DNA of 33,084 bases from NCBI GenBank assembly GCA_030151005.1, contig JASLES010000175.1, positions 1 through 33,084 on the forward strand, given 5' to 3'. Positions within the stretch are counted from its first letter, which is position 1. Each line of letters opens with the position of its first letter. Shown here one piece after another: positions 15,034-24,112 of the stretch. The notes beneath the pieces are model-generated. The model had not been told where the DNA came from. It did not search any database and saw only the letters and a program-made list of their open reading frames with translations. The DNA comes from Silvimonas sp. (lineage in GTDB: Bacteria; Pseudomonadota; Gammaproteobacteria; Burkholderiales; Chitinibacteraceae). The translations under genes were made by a program, and so were the position numbers.

Positions 15034-16026
15034 ATGTCTCACCCCGTCAAGCTGGGGCTGATCGGTTGCGGCGTTGCGGCGCGCGAACTGCACTGGCCGG
15101 CACTGCAGGCCGCTGCCGAAGACGTAGAACTGATGGCAGTCTGTAATCGCACAGCGCAAAAGGCCCAACACTTTTCGGCGATGGCGGGCGGCGTGGACTG
15201 GTATGTCGGTTGGGACGAGATGTTGGCAAGGCCGGATATCGAAGCTGTCGATATCGTTTTGCCGGCCACTGAAAACCTGGTGGCCACGCGCGCAGCGCTC
15301 AAGGCCGGCAAGCATGTGCTCGTCGAAAAACCCCTTGCCCCCACTGCAGAACAGGCGCTGGCCATGCTGGATCTGGCCCGGGCCTGGCCTGATCGCGTCA
15401 CCATGGTGGCAGAGAATTTCCGCTATGCAGCCGTGTTTGAGCGCATCCGTAGCTGGCTTGATTCCGGTGAAGCCGGACGGCCCTACGCGCTGAGCTGGAA
15501 CGCCATGATGCTCATGCACGAAGACAATCGCTATATCGCCAGCGGCTGGCGTTCGTCCGAGGCGTTTCCCGGTGGTCTGGTGCTGGATGCCGGGGTGCAT
15601 TACATGGCGGTGGTGCGTGACTTGCTGGGCGAAATCACCCGCGCCACGGCCAGCCCCAGCCAGGTGAACCCACACCTGGGGCGTTACGATGGCGCCGCAT
15701 TCACCCTCAACACGGCCAGCGGTGCAATAGCCAACATCAATCTGTATTTCTCCGCCGCTGCCCATAGCGAATGGCGTCTGGTATTGCTGGCTGAAAAAGG
15801 CAGTGCCACCTATGACGGCCGGACCCTGGTGCTGAGCGATGCTGGTGGCCGCACCCGTGAATGGCGCCGCGATGACGACGATGGCTACGCCAGCGAGTTA
15901 CGCGCCTTTGCCCGTGCGATCCGTAACGGCAAGCCTGTGGCCAGCAGCTTTGCCGCTGGCTGGCGCGACATGCTGCCCATCGTGCGGGCGATGGCGACGC
16001 CTGGTCAGTGGGTCGATCTGGGCTGA
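15034..16026 (+). CDS. Gfo/Idh/MocA family oxidoreductase
   Basis: A 330-residue NAD(P)-dependent dehydrogenase of the glucose-fructose oxidoreductase / inositol dehydrogenase family. The Rossmann domain carries LIGCGVAA (9-16), the family Lys-Pro motif is EKP at 98-100 with catalytic K99, and the C-terminal alpha/beta domain has GGLVLDAGVHYM (180-191) containing D186 and H189, the usual Asp and proton-donor His. The active site is thus complete. The substrate, probably a sugar, polyol or related alcohol, cannot be told from sequence. AGGAAG at 15021-15026 precedes the ATG by seven bases. A perfect palindrome at 14909-14922 may be its operator. It has no sugar transporter or regulator beside it and stands as a single gene before the peptidase. 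Confidence 0.9.
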   Translation: MSHPVKLGLIGCGVAARELHWPALQAAAEDVELMAVCNRTAQKAQHFSAMAGGVDWYVGWDEMLARPDIEAVDIVLPATENLVATRAALKAGKHVLVEKPLAPTAEQALAMLDLARAWPDRVTMVAENFRYAAVFERIRSWLDSGEAGRPYALSWNAMMLMHEDNRYIASGWRSSEAFPGGLVLDAGVHYMAVVRDLLGEITRATASPSQVNPHLGRYDGAAFTLNTASGAIANINLYFSAAAHSEWRLVLLAEKGSATYDGRTLVLSDAGGRTREWRRDDDDGYASELRAFARAIRNGKPVASSFAAGWRDMLPIVRAMATPGQWVDLG

Positions 16027-16051
16027 ACTGCGGCCGGCGTGTGGGCAAGTC

Positions 16052-16060
16052 TGTGGATAA
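16052..16060 (-). other. Isolated perfect DnaA box
   Basis: TGTGGATAA (TTATCCACA on the minus strand) in the short gap between the oxidoreductase and the prolyl oligopeptidase. It is a second perfect copy 3.9 kb from the cluster at 11961-12604. Confidence 0.45.
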
Positions 16061-16123
16061 GCTGTCGACAAGCCGGTATGAATTGTGGGTCAATGCGTCA
16101 TCAAGCCTGTCCGGACCCGCTTC

Positions 16124-18175
16124 ATGACCCCCACACCTGCAGCAGACGATCATTTTCAGTGGCTGGAAGACATTGACGGCGCACGCGCCCAAGCCTGGGT
16201 GGCAGAGCGCAATGCGCATGCCCAAGCCATTCTGACCAGCCAGCCGCAATACGCCAGCATCAAACCGCATATCCTCGATGCCTTGAATGCCAGCGACCGG
16301 ATTCCCTGGATCAACCGGCGTGGTCACTGGCTATACAACCCGTGGCAGGACGGAGAGCACAAGCGCGGCCTGTGGCGGCGCTGCACGCTGGCGGAATACC
16401 GCAAGCCCGAGCCCGCCTGGGAGGTGCTGCTGGATCTGGATGCGCTGGCCGCCAGCGAGCAAGAGAACTGGGTCTGGGCCGGTGCAACCGCCTTGGGGCC
16501 GGATCACCCGCAGTGCCTGATCAAGCTCTCACGCGGCGGGGCGGATGCCGTGGTCGTGCGCGAATTCGACACCGCCCGCAAGGCGTTTGTCGATGGCGGG
16601 TTTGCTTTGCCCGAAGCCAAAACCAGTGTGACGTGGATCGACGCTGACACCCTGTATGTCAGTACGGATTTCGGCGCGGGCAGCCTGACGGACTCCGGCT
16701 ATCCGCGCATCGTCAAGCGTTGGCAACGCGGTACTCCGCTGGCGCAGGCCGTAACGGTGTTTGAAGGACAATCGCAAGATGTCTCGGTCGGGGTGAGCCT
16801 GGACCGGACGCCCGGACACGAACGCACGCTGTTCTATCAATCCCTGGATTTTTACAACGCCCGCGTGTTTTTGCTGACCGACTCGGGCGTTCTGCAAGCG
16901 CTGGATGTACCGACGGATGCGTCTCCCACGCTGGCGGGGACGCTATTGCTGGTGCGGCCACGCTCTGCCTGGGTTTTGGCCGGGCAAGTCATCCCCGCTG
17001 GCAGTCTGGTGGTGGCCGACGTGGAGGCCTGGCAGGCGGGGCAGCGAGATGTCCAGATTCTGTTTACGCCCACCCAGACCCGCTCTCTGGCCGACTACAC
17101 CCTCACCCGCACGAGCGTTGTACTGCAACTGCTGGATGACGTAGCCGGCCGCCTGGAATGCTGGACGCCAAACGCCGCCGGCGTATGGCAAGGCCGAGCG
17201 ATCGACGCGCCGTTTCCGGGCACCTTGTCGGTCAGCGCCTTGCATAACGTGGAACTGGGTGCGGCCGACCCGCTGGCCGAACACTACCTGTTGAGCTACA
17301 CCGGTTTTCTGACGCCAGAGTCGCTCTGGCTCGGACAAACCCATGACGATCAGCGTGAACCGCTGAAATCCCGCCCGGCGCAATTTGATGCCAGCGGGCT
17401 GCGGGTTGAGCAATGGTTTGCCACGTCGGCCGATGGCACGCGTGTGCCGTACTTCGTCATTGGCCCGCAAGATGCCGGTGGTGCCCGGCCCACCTTGCTC
17501 TATGGCTACGGCGGGTTTGAAGTCTCGCTGGAGCCCTGGTATTCCGGCGTTTATGGTCGCGCCTGGCTGTCCCAGGGCGCGGTGTGGGTGGTGGCGAATA
17601 TTCGTGGTGGTGGGGAGTATGGGCCGGACTGGCACACGGCCGCCATTCTGGAACACAAACAGCGTAGCTATGACGATTTTGCCGCCGTGGCGCAGGACCT
17701 GATCCGGCGTGGCATCACTACGCCCGGACAATTGGGGATCATGGGCGGCTCCAATGGCGGCTTGCTGGTTGGCGCGACGTTTGTGCAGCACCCGGAACTC
17801 TTCAACGCTGTGGTATGTTCTGTGCCCTTGCTGGATATGAAGCGTTACCACACCTTGCTGGCGGGGGCATCCTGGATGGCGGAATACGGCAATCCGGATG
17901 ATCCAGACGCATGGGCATTCATTGGCAAATACAGCCCTTACCAGAATGTGGCCGCTGGCACGCGCTACCCGGAGGTGCTGTTTACCACGTCTACCCGTGA
18001 TGATCGGGTGCACCCGGGACACGCCCGCAAAATGGCGGCACGCATGCTGGAACAAGGTCATCCTGTTTTCTATTATGAGAACACCGAAGGGGGGCACGGC
18101 GGCGCGGCCGACAATGAGCAGCGCGCCCACTTGCTGGCGCTGGAATTTGCCTATTTATGGCGACAACTGGGCTAG
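16124..18175 (+). CDS. Prolyl oligopeptidase family serine peptidase (S9A)
   Basis: A 683-residue S9A peptidase that would cleave short peptides, classically after proline. The N-terminal DDHFQWLEDIDG (8-19) is the family opening; residues about 70-400 form the beta-propeller; the C-terminal catalytic alpha/beta-hydrolase domain contains YGYGGFEVS, ANIRGGGEYG, nucleophile Ser543 in GGSNGG, acid Asp626 and substrate-contacting Arg628 in RDDRVHP, and His658 in EGGHGG. The triad is complete. No signal peptide is seen, so it is probably cytoplasmic. The ATG at 16124 is chosen over an in-frame GTG at 16085 because it gives the family N-terminus; neither has a good ribosome site. Specificity for proline against broader dipeptide or esterase activity cannot be decided by eye. 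Confidence 0.92.
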   Translation: MTPTPAADDHFQWLEDIDGARAQAWVAERNAHAQAILTSQPQYASIKPHILDALNASDRIPWINRRGHWLYNPWQDGEHKRGLWRRCTLAEYRKPEPAWEVLLDLDALAASEQENWVWAGATALGPDHPQCLIKLSRGGADAVVVREFDTARKAFVDGGFALPEAKTSVTWIDADTLYVSTDFGAGSLTDSGYPRIVKRWQRGTPLAQAVTVFEGQSQDVSVGVSLDRTPGHERTLFYQSLDFYNARVFLLTDSGVLQALDVPTDASPTLAGTLLLVRPRSAWVLAGQVIPAGSLVVADVEAWQAGQRDVQILFTPTQTRSLADYTLTRTSVVLQLLDDVAGRLECWTPNAAGVWQGRAIDAPFPGTLSVSALHNVELGAADPLAEHYLLSYTGFLTPESLWLGQTHDDQREPLKSRPAQFDASGLRVEQWFATSADGTRVPYFVIGPQDAGGARPTLLYGYGGFEVSLEPWYSGVYGRAWLSQGAVWVVANIRGGGEYGPDWHTAAILEHKQRSYDDFAAVAQDLIRRGITTPGQLGIMGGSNGGLLVGATFVQHPELFNAVVCSVPLLDMKRYHTLLAGASWMAEYGNPDDPDAWAFIGKYSPYQNVAAGTRYPEVLFTTSTRDDRVHPGHARKMAARMLEQGHPVFYYENTEGGHGGAADNEQRAHLLALEFAYLWRQLG

Positions 18176-18280
18176 CAATACCCTTACGCGCGACACTCTA
18201 CAGGTTGGCATTGCCAAAGCTGCAATCCGCAATGAATATGCACTTATCTGTCAGTCAAAGCTCACACCTGGTACCCGCGC

Positions 18281-21211
18281 ATGAGTAGCAAACCAGCCTG
18301 GACAGAAACATTGCCTGGCGTTCCTGAAGAAGCTGCATCCATTTGCCGTTCGCTGTTGCAACAGCGCACCCTGGCCGGGATCGCGGCTTGCCTTGAAGCC
18401 GACAAAACGGTCTGGTTACAAGGCGACTGGGCCTGGTTTGTGCACCGGGATGATGTCTGGCAACAAATTGCCGGGGTGGATGATTTCCGGGTATTTGTCG
18501 ATGCGCTGCATTACAAATACCCGCACAAGGCCATCAAGGACGCGGGCGGGCAGGCTTTCTTTACCGGTGACCCGCTACATGCCGATGGTTGCCTGATTGT
18601 GCGTGGGCAGGTGGATCACTTTGTCGCCATATGCGCGGCAGAAGTGTTTGGCCGCTCTGTCCTGAGCCGCCACGCGGACCATCTGCAAAAGATTACCGAG
18701 GCCGTGATCCGCCTTGCTGATCTTGCCGCCAGCGAAACGCAGCTGGACGTCTTTTTGCCGCAAGTGCACGAGGTGATCGGCACCCTGATTGATGCCGAAA
18801 ACTTCTTTGTCGCCCTCTATGATCCGGCACGGCAAACGCTGCGTTACCCGTATTTTGTGGATACGCTGGACGAAGAGATCCCCGACCCCAATGAAGACCT
18901 GCCATTTACACCGGATGAAATCACGCTGACCGGTTGGGTGATCCGCAACGCCGAGCCTCTGTTGATTGACCGGGAAGGCATCCTCTACCGGCAGCGGACC
19001 GGCAGTCTGGGCGGGGAAGGGCCGGTGGCGGAGTCCTGGATCGGCGCCCCTTTGCGCGCGGCCAGTGGTGAAGTGATCGGCATGATTGCCGTGCAAACCT
19101 ATCGTCCTGGCTACCGTTATGACGCGGATGACCAGCGGCTGTTTCTGCTGACCGCCCAACACGTGGGGCTGGCGCTGGAGCGGTTCTTGCGCAAGGCATG
19201 GCTGGAAACCGAAGTCTCCCGCCGCACGGAAGAACTGCAACAACTCAACACCCGTCTGGTATCTGAAGTCGAAGAGCGCGAACGTGGCGAAGCGTTGCAG
19301 CACGCGTTGTTCCAGATTGCCGAATTGTCTTCGCGCCAGATCGACATGGCCGATTTTTATGGCCAGATTCACGCCGTCATCAGCACGCTGGTTTACGCCA
19401 AAAACTGCTTTATTGCGCTGCATGACGAAGAAACCGACATCGTCAGTTTTCCGTATTTTGTCGATAGCCTGGAAGACACGCCGGCGCCACGCAAAGCACA
19501 ACGCGGCCTCACCGAATATGTCATCCGCCAGCGCCGGCCGGTGCTGGTCAACCGCAAGCGAGCCTCTGAACTGGCCATGTCTGGCGAAATTGACGCGCGC
19601 TTTCTCAATCGGGACGACAACTTTACCTGGTGGCTGGGTGCGCCGTTGTTTGAAAGCGATAACGTGTGCGGCGTGATCGTGATCCAGATTTACGAAGGCC
19701 AGATTGAGTTTGGCGATACCGAAGTGGCGCTGATGACCTTTGTCTCGCACCACATCGGTACGGCGCTGGCGCGCAAGCGTAGTACAGACCGGCTGCATTC
19801 TGCCTATCTGGAACTGGAAAAACGTGTCGCCGAACGCACGCAAGATCTGGATTCCGCCAACTCGCGCCTGCAATACGAAAACCGTCATGACGCCCTGACC
19901 GGCATCGCCAATCGCAATTACTTCATGCACGAACTGGATGCTGCCTGGCGTGGCTACGGCGTGTCAGAAGAACCGTTTGCGGTGATCTTTGCGGATATGG
20001 ACCGCTTCAAGCACATCAACGATACCTTCGGCCACATTGAAGGTGACGCTTTGCTGATTGAAGCCACCCGGCGCATTGAATCGTGCCTGCGTGAAAACGA
20101 CTTGCTGGCGCGGCTGGGCGGGGACGAATTCGCCATTTTGCTGCCTGGTGTGGGCGATGCCGCTGCGGCACAGGTGATCTCCCAGCGCATTCTGGATGCG
20201 TTTGACCACCCCATTGTGCTGGCGCGGCAATCCATCTTTGCCAGTTGCTCGCTGGGCATCGTGATGGCTGAACCGCAGTTGCACCAAACCCCCCAAGACC
20301 TGCTGCGGGACGCCGATGCTGCCATGTATATGGCCAAGGCGCGTGGCCGGGATGGCTACGTGCTGTTTACCGGTGATCTGCGCGAACAGGCCGGGGACTT
20401 GCTGGAGCAGGAAACCCGCTTTCGCAATGCCCTGAAAGAACAAGACGCCATCGTGCCGTTCCTGCAGCCGATTGTGGATTGCAAGAAAGGCGAAGTAGTG
20501 GCGTTTGAAGCGCTCATGCGCTGGCGCGGGCGTGATGGAAGCTGGACCTTGCCCGCGCAACTGCTGGCCGTGGCAGAAAACACCCGCCTCATCACGCGGC
20601 TGGATTACTACATGCTGGACTGGTTGTGCCGCTGGCTGGCCGCAGTGCCGGATACCTGGCCGCCCATCCACCTGAACTGGTCTGGCCTTTCACTGGTGCA
20701 GCCCAATTGCGCGCAGACGATTCTGGATCGGATGCGCTCTTTTGGCATTCGGCCGGAGCGCTTGCAGATCGAGGTCACCGAAGGCGCGCTGGTGGCCGAC
20801 CCGGTGCAGGCTAACCAGACCATGCAAGCCCTGCAAACAGCCGGGGTGAAAGTGGTGCTTGATGACTTTGGCACGGGCTATGCCTCGCTGTCTTATTTGC
20901 ACCATTATCAGTTTGATGCGATCAAGATCGACAAAAGCTTCATGCTCTCGCTCGATAGTGACCCCAAGAGCGCGGCCATTGTCCGTTGTGTAATCCAGCT
21001 GGCGCAGGCCATGAATCTGGAAGTGGTGGCAGAAGGGGTCGAGACACTCGGCACGGCGGATCAATTGCGGGCCATGGGCGCGACCAAGCTACAGGGCTTT
21101 TTGTTCGCCCGGCCCATCCCGATCGGGGACATTGATCTGGGCAAACTGGCGCAGGATATCCGGGGCACGTGCGCGCAAACTTGGGCGCTGGATCTGGTGG
21201 AAGTGCGCTAA
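18281..21211 (+). CDS. GAF-GAF-GGDEF-EAL c-di-GMP signalling protein
   Basis: A 976-residue soluble protein with both c-di-GMP synthase and phosphodiesterase domains. Order: unassigned region about 1-140; GAF 1 about 150-305; GAF 2 about 350-500; coiled coil about 500-535; GGDEF about 536-700; EAL about 710-960. The cyclase signature GGDEF is at 613-617, with inhibitory-site RxxD (R604, D607) exactly five residues before it. The EAL domain keeps EAL at 743-745, EVTE (831-834), DDFGTGY (861-867), KIDKSF (882-887), E918 in AEGVET and QGFLFARP (938-945), so both activities look intact. The GAFs are tandem duplicates: residues 158-199 and 359-400 align without gaps, both with a PYFVD element. GAF ligands are unknown. 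There are no membrane segments. The start lacks a strong ribosome site. It has its own terminator. Confidence 0.93.
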   Translation: MSSKPAWTETLPGVPEEAASICRSLLQQRTLAGIAACLEADKTVWLQGDWAWFVHRDDVWQQIAGVDDFRVFVDALHYKYPHKAIKDAGGQAFFTGDPLHADGCLIVRGQVDHFVAICAAEVFGRSVLSRHADHLQKITEAVIRLADLAASETQLDVFLPQVHEVIGTLIDAENFFVALYDPARQTLRYPYFVDTLDEEIPDPNEDLPFTPDEITLTGWVIRNAEPLLIDREGILYRQRTGSLGGEGPVAESWIGAPLRAASGEVIGMIAVQTYRPGYRYDADDQRLFLLTAQHVGLALERFLRKAWLETEVSRRTEELQQLNTRLVSEVEERERGEALQHALFQIAELSSRQIDMADFYGQIHAVISTLVYAKNCFIALHDEETDIVSFPYFVDSLEDTPAPRKAQRGLTEYVIRQRRPVLVNRKRASELAMSGEIDARFLNRDDNFTWWLGAPLFESDNVCGVIVIQIYEGQIEFGDTEVALMTFVSHHIGTALARKRSTDRLHSAYLELEKRVAERTQDLDSANSRLQYENRHDALTGIANRNYFMHELDAAWRGYGVSEEPFAVIFADMDRFKHINDTFGHIEGDALLIEATRRIESCLRENDLLARLGGDEFAILLPGVGDAAAAQVISQRILDAFDHPIVLARQSIFASCSLGIVMAEPQLHQTPQDLLRDADAAMYMAKARGRDGYVLFTGDLREQAGDLLEQETRFRNALKEQDAIVPFLQPIVDCKKGEVVAFEALMRWRGRDGSWTLPAQLLAVAENTRLITRLDYYMLDWLCRWLAAVPDTWPPIHLNWSGLSLVQPNCAQTILDRMRSFGIRPERLQIEVTEGALVADPVQANQTMQALQTAGVKVVLDDFGTGYASLSYLHHYQFDAIKIDKSFMLSLDSDPKSAAIVRCVIQLAQAMNLEVVAEGVETLGTADQLRAMGATKLQGFLFARPIPIGDIDLGKLAQDIRGTCAQTWALDLVEVR

Positions 21212-21274
21212 GGGCAGTGAGGAAGAAGACTCCGGCATTCCCTTAACGCAGTCATAGTCGTCAGCGACGCCAAT

Positions 21275-21304
21275 AAAAAACCCGACCAACAGGTCGGGTT
21301 TTTT
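21275..21304. terminator. Bidirectional intrinsic terminator
   Basis: A perfect 7-bp GC stem CCCGACC/GGTCGGG (21281-21287 and 21292-21298) with loop AACA, flanked by six A and six T. It can terminate both the GGDEF-EAL transcript and the convergent chemoreceptor transcript. Confidence 0.92.
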
Positions 21305-21326
21305 ATGTTCATGCTGCACGAAGGGG

Positions 21327-22943
21327 TCACACCCGGTAGCGTTCCACTTCGCGCTGCATGTCACCGGCCAGTTGATGCAACTGCTGTGCCGCGCCTGCGG
21401 TTTGCTTGGCCGAAGCGCTGTTGCCCTCAGACATCTGTGCAATGCGCTCCACCAGTTGCGCAATATTGCTGCTGGCCGCGCTTTGTTCCTGAATGGCGGT
21501 ACTGATGTCATCCACGCGTTCCACCACATCATTGGCACCCCGGCGGATTTCCACAATCGCCTGACCGGCCTCACGGGCATGGCCCACGCCATCTTCCATG
21601 CGTGAAACCACTTCTTGCATGGAGGAAACCGCCCGCAAGGCGCCGTCCTGGATGGAGCCGACCGTGGCAGAAATTTCCTGGGTCGAAGCAGACGTGCGTT
21701 CAGCCAGTTTGCGCACTTCATCCGCCACCACGGCAAAGCCGCGGCCTTGTTCGCCCGCGCGTGCCGCTTCAATGGCTGCGTTCAGCGCCAACAGGTTGGT
21801 CTGATCGGCGATTTCCTTGATCACCTTCACCACTGCGTTGATCTCGGCAGAGAGCGTTTGCAAGCTGCCAATTTCATCGGCCGCAGTGCGCACGGTGCCC
21901 GCGATCCCTTCGATGCGGCTGACCGTTGACTCGATCACCTGCGAGCCAGTCTTGGCCAGCTTGCCCGATTCACGCGACAGGTCATTGGCTTCGCCGGCGC
22001 GATCTGCCACATGGTTGATACTGACGGTGACTTCTTGCACGGTGGCCGCCATATTGCTGGCCGCCTCACTGGTGCTGGTGGCGTTGCCTGACATTTCGGC
22101 CGCAGAGCGGGACATATCCGTCGCGGCACCGGCCACCTGGCGAATTTGCTGGCTGATGCCTTGCAGGCTGGTTTGCAGACCATCAAGCAACTGGTTGAAG
22201 GCCCGCACCGCTGCGCCGATTTCGTCATTGCGACCTACCGGCACACGCTGGGTGAAGTCCAGATTGCGCTGCACATTCACAAAAGCCTGCTTCATGGCGG
22301 AGAGCGGGCGGCGGATAGCGCCATACATCACCACGCCGCCCGCAATCAGGATCAGCGCAGCCACGACGATCACCGCAATGAACTGGATTTGCGCATTGTG
22401 ATGACGACGGTCGATCTCGGATTGTTCTTTCTGGGCGCGATCGATATTGAAGGAAGACACTTTATCGAGCTTCTTTTCCACCTCAACCGACAAATCACGC
22501 CCTTGCGAACCGGCTACCGTCACCGCCGTGGCGTTATCGCCCGCTTCCGAGGCTTTCATCACCTGGTCAAAGACGGTGTGCAGGTTGGCCAGCGAGGTTT
22601 TGAAATCTTCAAAACTGGCTTTTTCGCTGTCGTCGAGCACGTGGCTGTTTTCGTAGGCTTTGACCTGGGTCTGCAGCTTGTTGCGGGTATCCAGGATGCC
22701 TTTGTTGATGGCTGCACGCGCATCCGGGGCTTGTTCCAGGATCAATCGGCCCACCTGAATCTGCTCTACTTTGTAAGCATTATTGAGGTCGTTGGCGATC
22801 AACAGGCTGTCGATATCGTCATTCATCAAGCGCGTAACGCCCGATTGAATCTGTGCAAACTGGTACAAACCGGTGGCGCCGATCGCCAGAACGGCGGCCA
22901 GCGCAATGGCAATCATTGCAATCAAACGATGCCCAATACTCAT
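21327..22943 (-). CDS. Methyl-accepting chemotaxis protein with four-helix-bundle sensor
   Basis: A 538-residue chemoreceptor. Transmembrane helix 1 is at about 7-27, a periplasmic helical bundle of the 4HB_MCP type spans about 30-183, transmembrane helix 2 is at about 187-208, HAMP at about 209-262 (RRPLSAMKQA, NLDFTQRVPV, DEIGA), then the signalling domain whose CheA/CheW-contacting tip lies at 376-413 (KEIADQTNLLALNAA... ending VVADEVRKL). The ligand is unknown. The minus-strand ATG at 22941-22943 is preceded by GGAG eight bases upstream; the frame remains open 56 codons further, but that extension has no ribosome site and would push the first membrane helix away from the N-terminus. No CheR-tethering pentapeptide at the end (ERYRV). 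Unrelated in sensor sequence to the receptor at 6097-7671. Confidence 0.94.
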   Translation of the reverse strand: MSIGHRLIAMIAIALAAVLAIGATGLYQFAQIQSGVTRLMNDDIDSLLIANDLNNAYKVEQIQVGRLILEQAPDARAAINKGILDTRNKLQTQVKAYENSHVLDDSEKASFEDFKTSLANLHTVFDQVMKASEAGDNATAVTVAGSQGRDLSVEVEKKLDKVSSFNIDRAQKEQSEIDRRHHNAQIQFIAVIVVAALILIAGGVVMYGAIRRPLSAMKQAFVNVQRNLDFTQRVPVGRNDEIGAAVRAFNQLLDGLQTSLQGISQQIRQVAGAATDMSRSAAEMSGNATSTSEAASNMAATVQEVTVSINHVADRAGEANDLSRESGKLAKTGSQVIESTVSRIEGIAGTVRTAADEIGSLQTLSAEINAVVKVIKEIADQTNLLALNAAIEAARAGEQGRGFAVVADEVRKLAERTSASTQEISATVGSIQDGALRAVSSMQEVVSRMEDGVGHAREAGQAIVEIRRGANDVVERVDDISTAIQEQSAASSNIAQLVERIAQMSEGNSASAKQTAGAAQQLHQLAGDMQREVERYRV

Positions 22944-23372
22944 AATCAACTCTCCAATTTCTTTTTTGCTTACAGATTGCCGCAAGTCTCTTATATGGAC
23001 TGTTTGCAGATATCGTATCTGACGTTTTACCCCGCCCGTGCTGGCCGCATATATCGCTCGCAGGTTCTGATGACCAGCATTTACACGGCCCACCAAGGCG
23101 GGAGAACCCAAAAACTAAAGCAGAGCGCGCGTCCCGGCAAGTGGCTTGCAATCGTGTGCAACACCAACCGGACAAGCGGACTGTTTTGCTACTGTGCTGT
23201 GTTCTTTTCTGAATAAGCAAGTCAGGTGTTTTGTGGATCAACAGTGCTTTCTGATATGAACTACGGCGCTGTCGTGCGCAATCCGCTATCGCTTGCATCT
23301 CTCAAACAACACCGCCCTGAGTGCTAAGATAGGACACGTTTAACCAACTGTTTTGGCCTTTCTGGAGCAACC
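22944..23372. other. Intergenic region between divergent chemoreceptor and pssA
   Basis: A 429-bp stretch without a recognisable gene. It contains an inverted repeat CAGATA/TATCTG with a 3-nt centre (23007-23021), a possible minus-strand -10 (TATAAG, plus coordinates 22990-22995) for the receptor, and TAAGAT near 23323-23328 as a possible plus-strand -10 for pssA. None has a good -35 partner. Confidence 0.45.
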
Positions 23373-24008
23373 TTGGACGAAGCGCGTAACAAACAAGCCC
23401 GTCACTTTTCCATGATTCGCGGGTTTCATCTGGCCGACTGGATCACCCTGGCCAATGCCTTGTGCGGCACCGGTGCGCTGTTTTCGGTGATGACGTATCT
23501 GCAACAACAAAGCCCGGAGCATCTGTTGCTGGCCTGCGGGTTGATTCCGCTGGCGCTGTTGTTTGACGTACTGGACGGGCAGGTGGCGCGGTGGCGCCAC
23601 GCACAGTCGGCATTGGGGCGAGAGCTGGATTCCCTGGCCGATGTGATCTCGTTTGGCGTAGCGCCGGCCGCCATTGCCTACGGCGCGGGCATGCAGGGCA
23701 TGTGGGACCGGATCGTGCTGGGTTATTTTGTTGCCTGCGGCGTCAGCCGGCTGGCGCGGTACAACGTCACCGCAGAGCAACTGAAGGGCGAATCGGGCAA
23801 GGTCAGTTATTACGAAGGCACGCCGATTCCAACCTCTCTGTTGCTGGTGCTGGTGCTGGCGATTGCCGCATGGACGGGCGCGCTGGGCCCCGCGCTGTGG
23901 CTGGGGGTGGTGCATATCGGTCCGTGGCAATTGCATCCGCTGGTGCTGATGTTTGCTCTGTCTGGCTCATTGATGATCAGCCGTACCTTGCGTATCCCCA
24001 AACCTTAA
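23373..24008 (+). CDS. pssA: CDP-diacylglycerol-serine O-phosphatidyltransferase
   Basis: A 211-residue integral membrane enzyme of the CDP-alcohol phosphatidyltransferase family that makes phosphatidylserine, precursor of phosphatidylethanolamine. The family motif DGxxAR-x8-Gxxx-Dxxx-D is complete: D68, G69, A72, R73, G82, D86, D90. Several hydrophobic helices surround it (about 23-43, 50-66, 92-110, 150-170, 175-205). The sequence DVLDGQVAR plus the Ser-synthase-like LADVISFGVAPA (88-99) points to type II PssA rather than PgsA. The start is a TTG at 23373 with GGAG at 23364-23367; ATG at 23412 (residue 14) would still leave the whole domain. psd is not in the window. It is the first gene of the rightward block leading to fmdB-DUF502-aspS. 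Confidence 0.87.
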   Translation: MDEARNKQARHFSMIRGFHLADWITLANALCGTGALFSVMTYLQQQSPEHLLLACGLIPLALLFDVLDGQVARWRHAQSALGRELDSLADVISFGVAPAAIAYGAGMQGMWDRIVLGYFVACGVSRLARYNVTAEQLKGESGKVSYYEGTPIPTSLLLVLVLAIAAWTGALGPALWLGVVHIGPWQLHPLVLMFALSGSLMISRTLRIPKP

Positions 24009-24083
24009 GTACACCAGCCTTGCGTTGGGCTGCCTGCTACAGGCTTGATTTTGCTGGTAATGCCCCGAACATGAACAACACGG

Positions 24084-24089
24084 TATAAT
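24084..24089 (+). promoter_or_regulatory. Candidate -10 box for the fmdB gene
   Basis: A perfect TATAAT lies 24 bases before the fmdB-type ATG, which would give a very short leader that still contains the ribosome site GGGGA. The -35 position about 17 bp upstream reads TGCCCC, far from consensus, so activator help or misidentification is possible. Confidence 0.45.
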
Positions 24090-24112
24090 CCGTTTCTTTT
24101 GGGGATATGCAC

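Noticed and set aside
18575..19930. 451-codon minus-strand frame opposite the GGDEF-EAL gene
   Set aside because: Antisense to two clear GAF domains; no family resemblance.
22990..23021. Sigma-28 promoter for the chemoreceptor at 21327-22943
   Set aside because: A TAAA-like and a GATA-like element occur on the minus strand but the spacing and GCCGATAA half do not fit the consensus.
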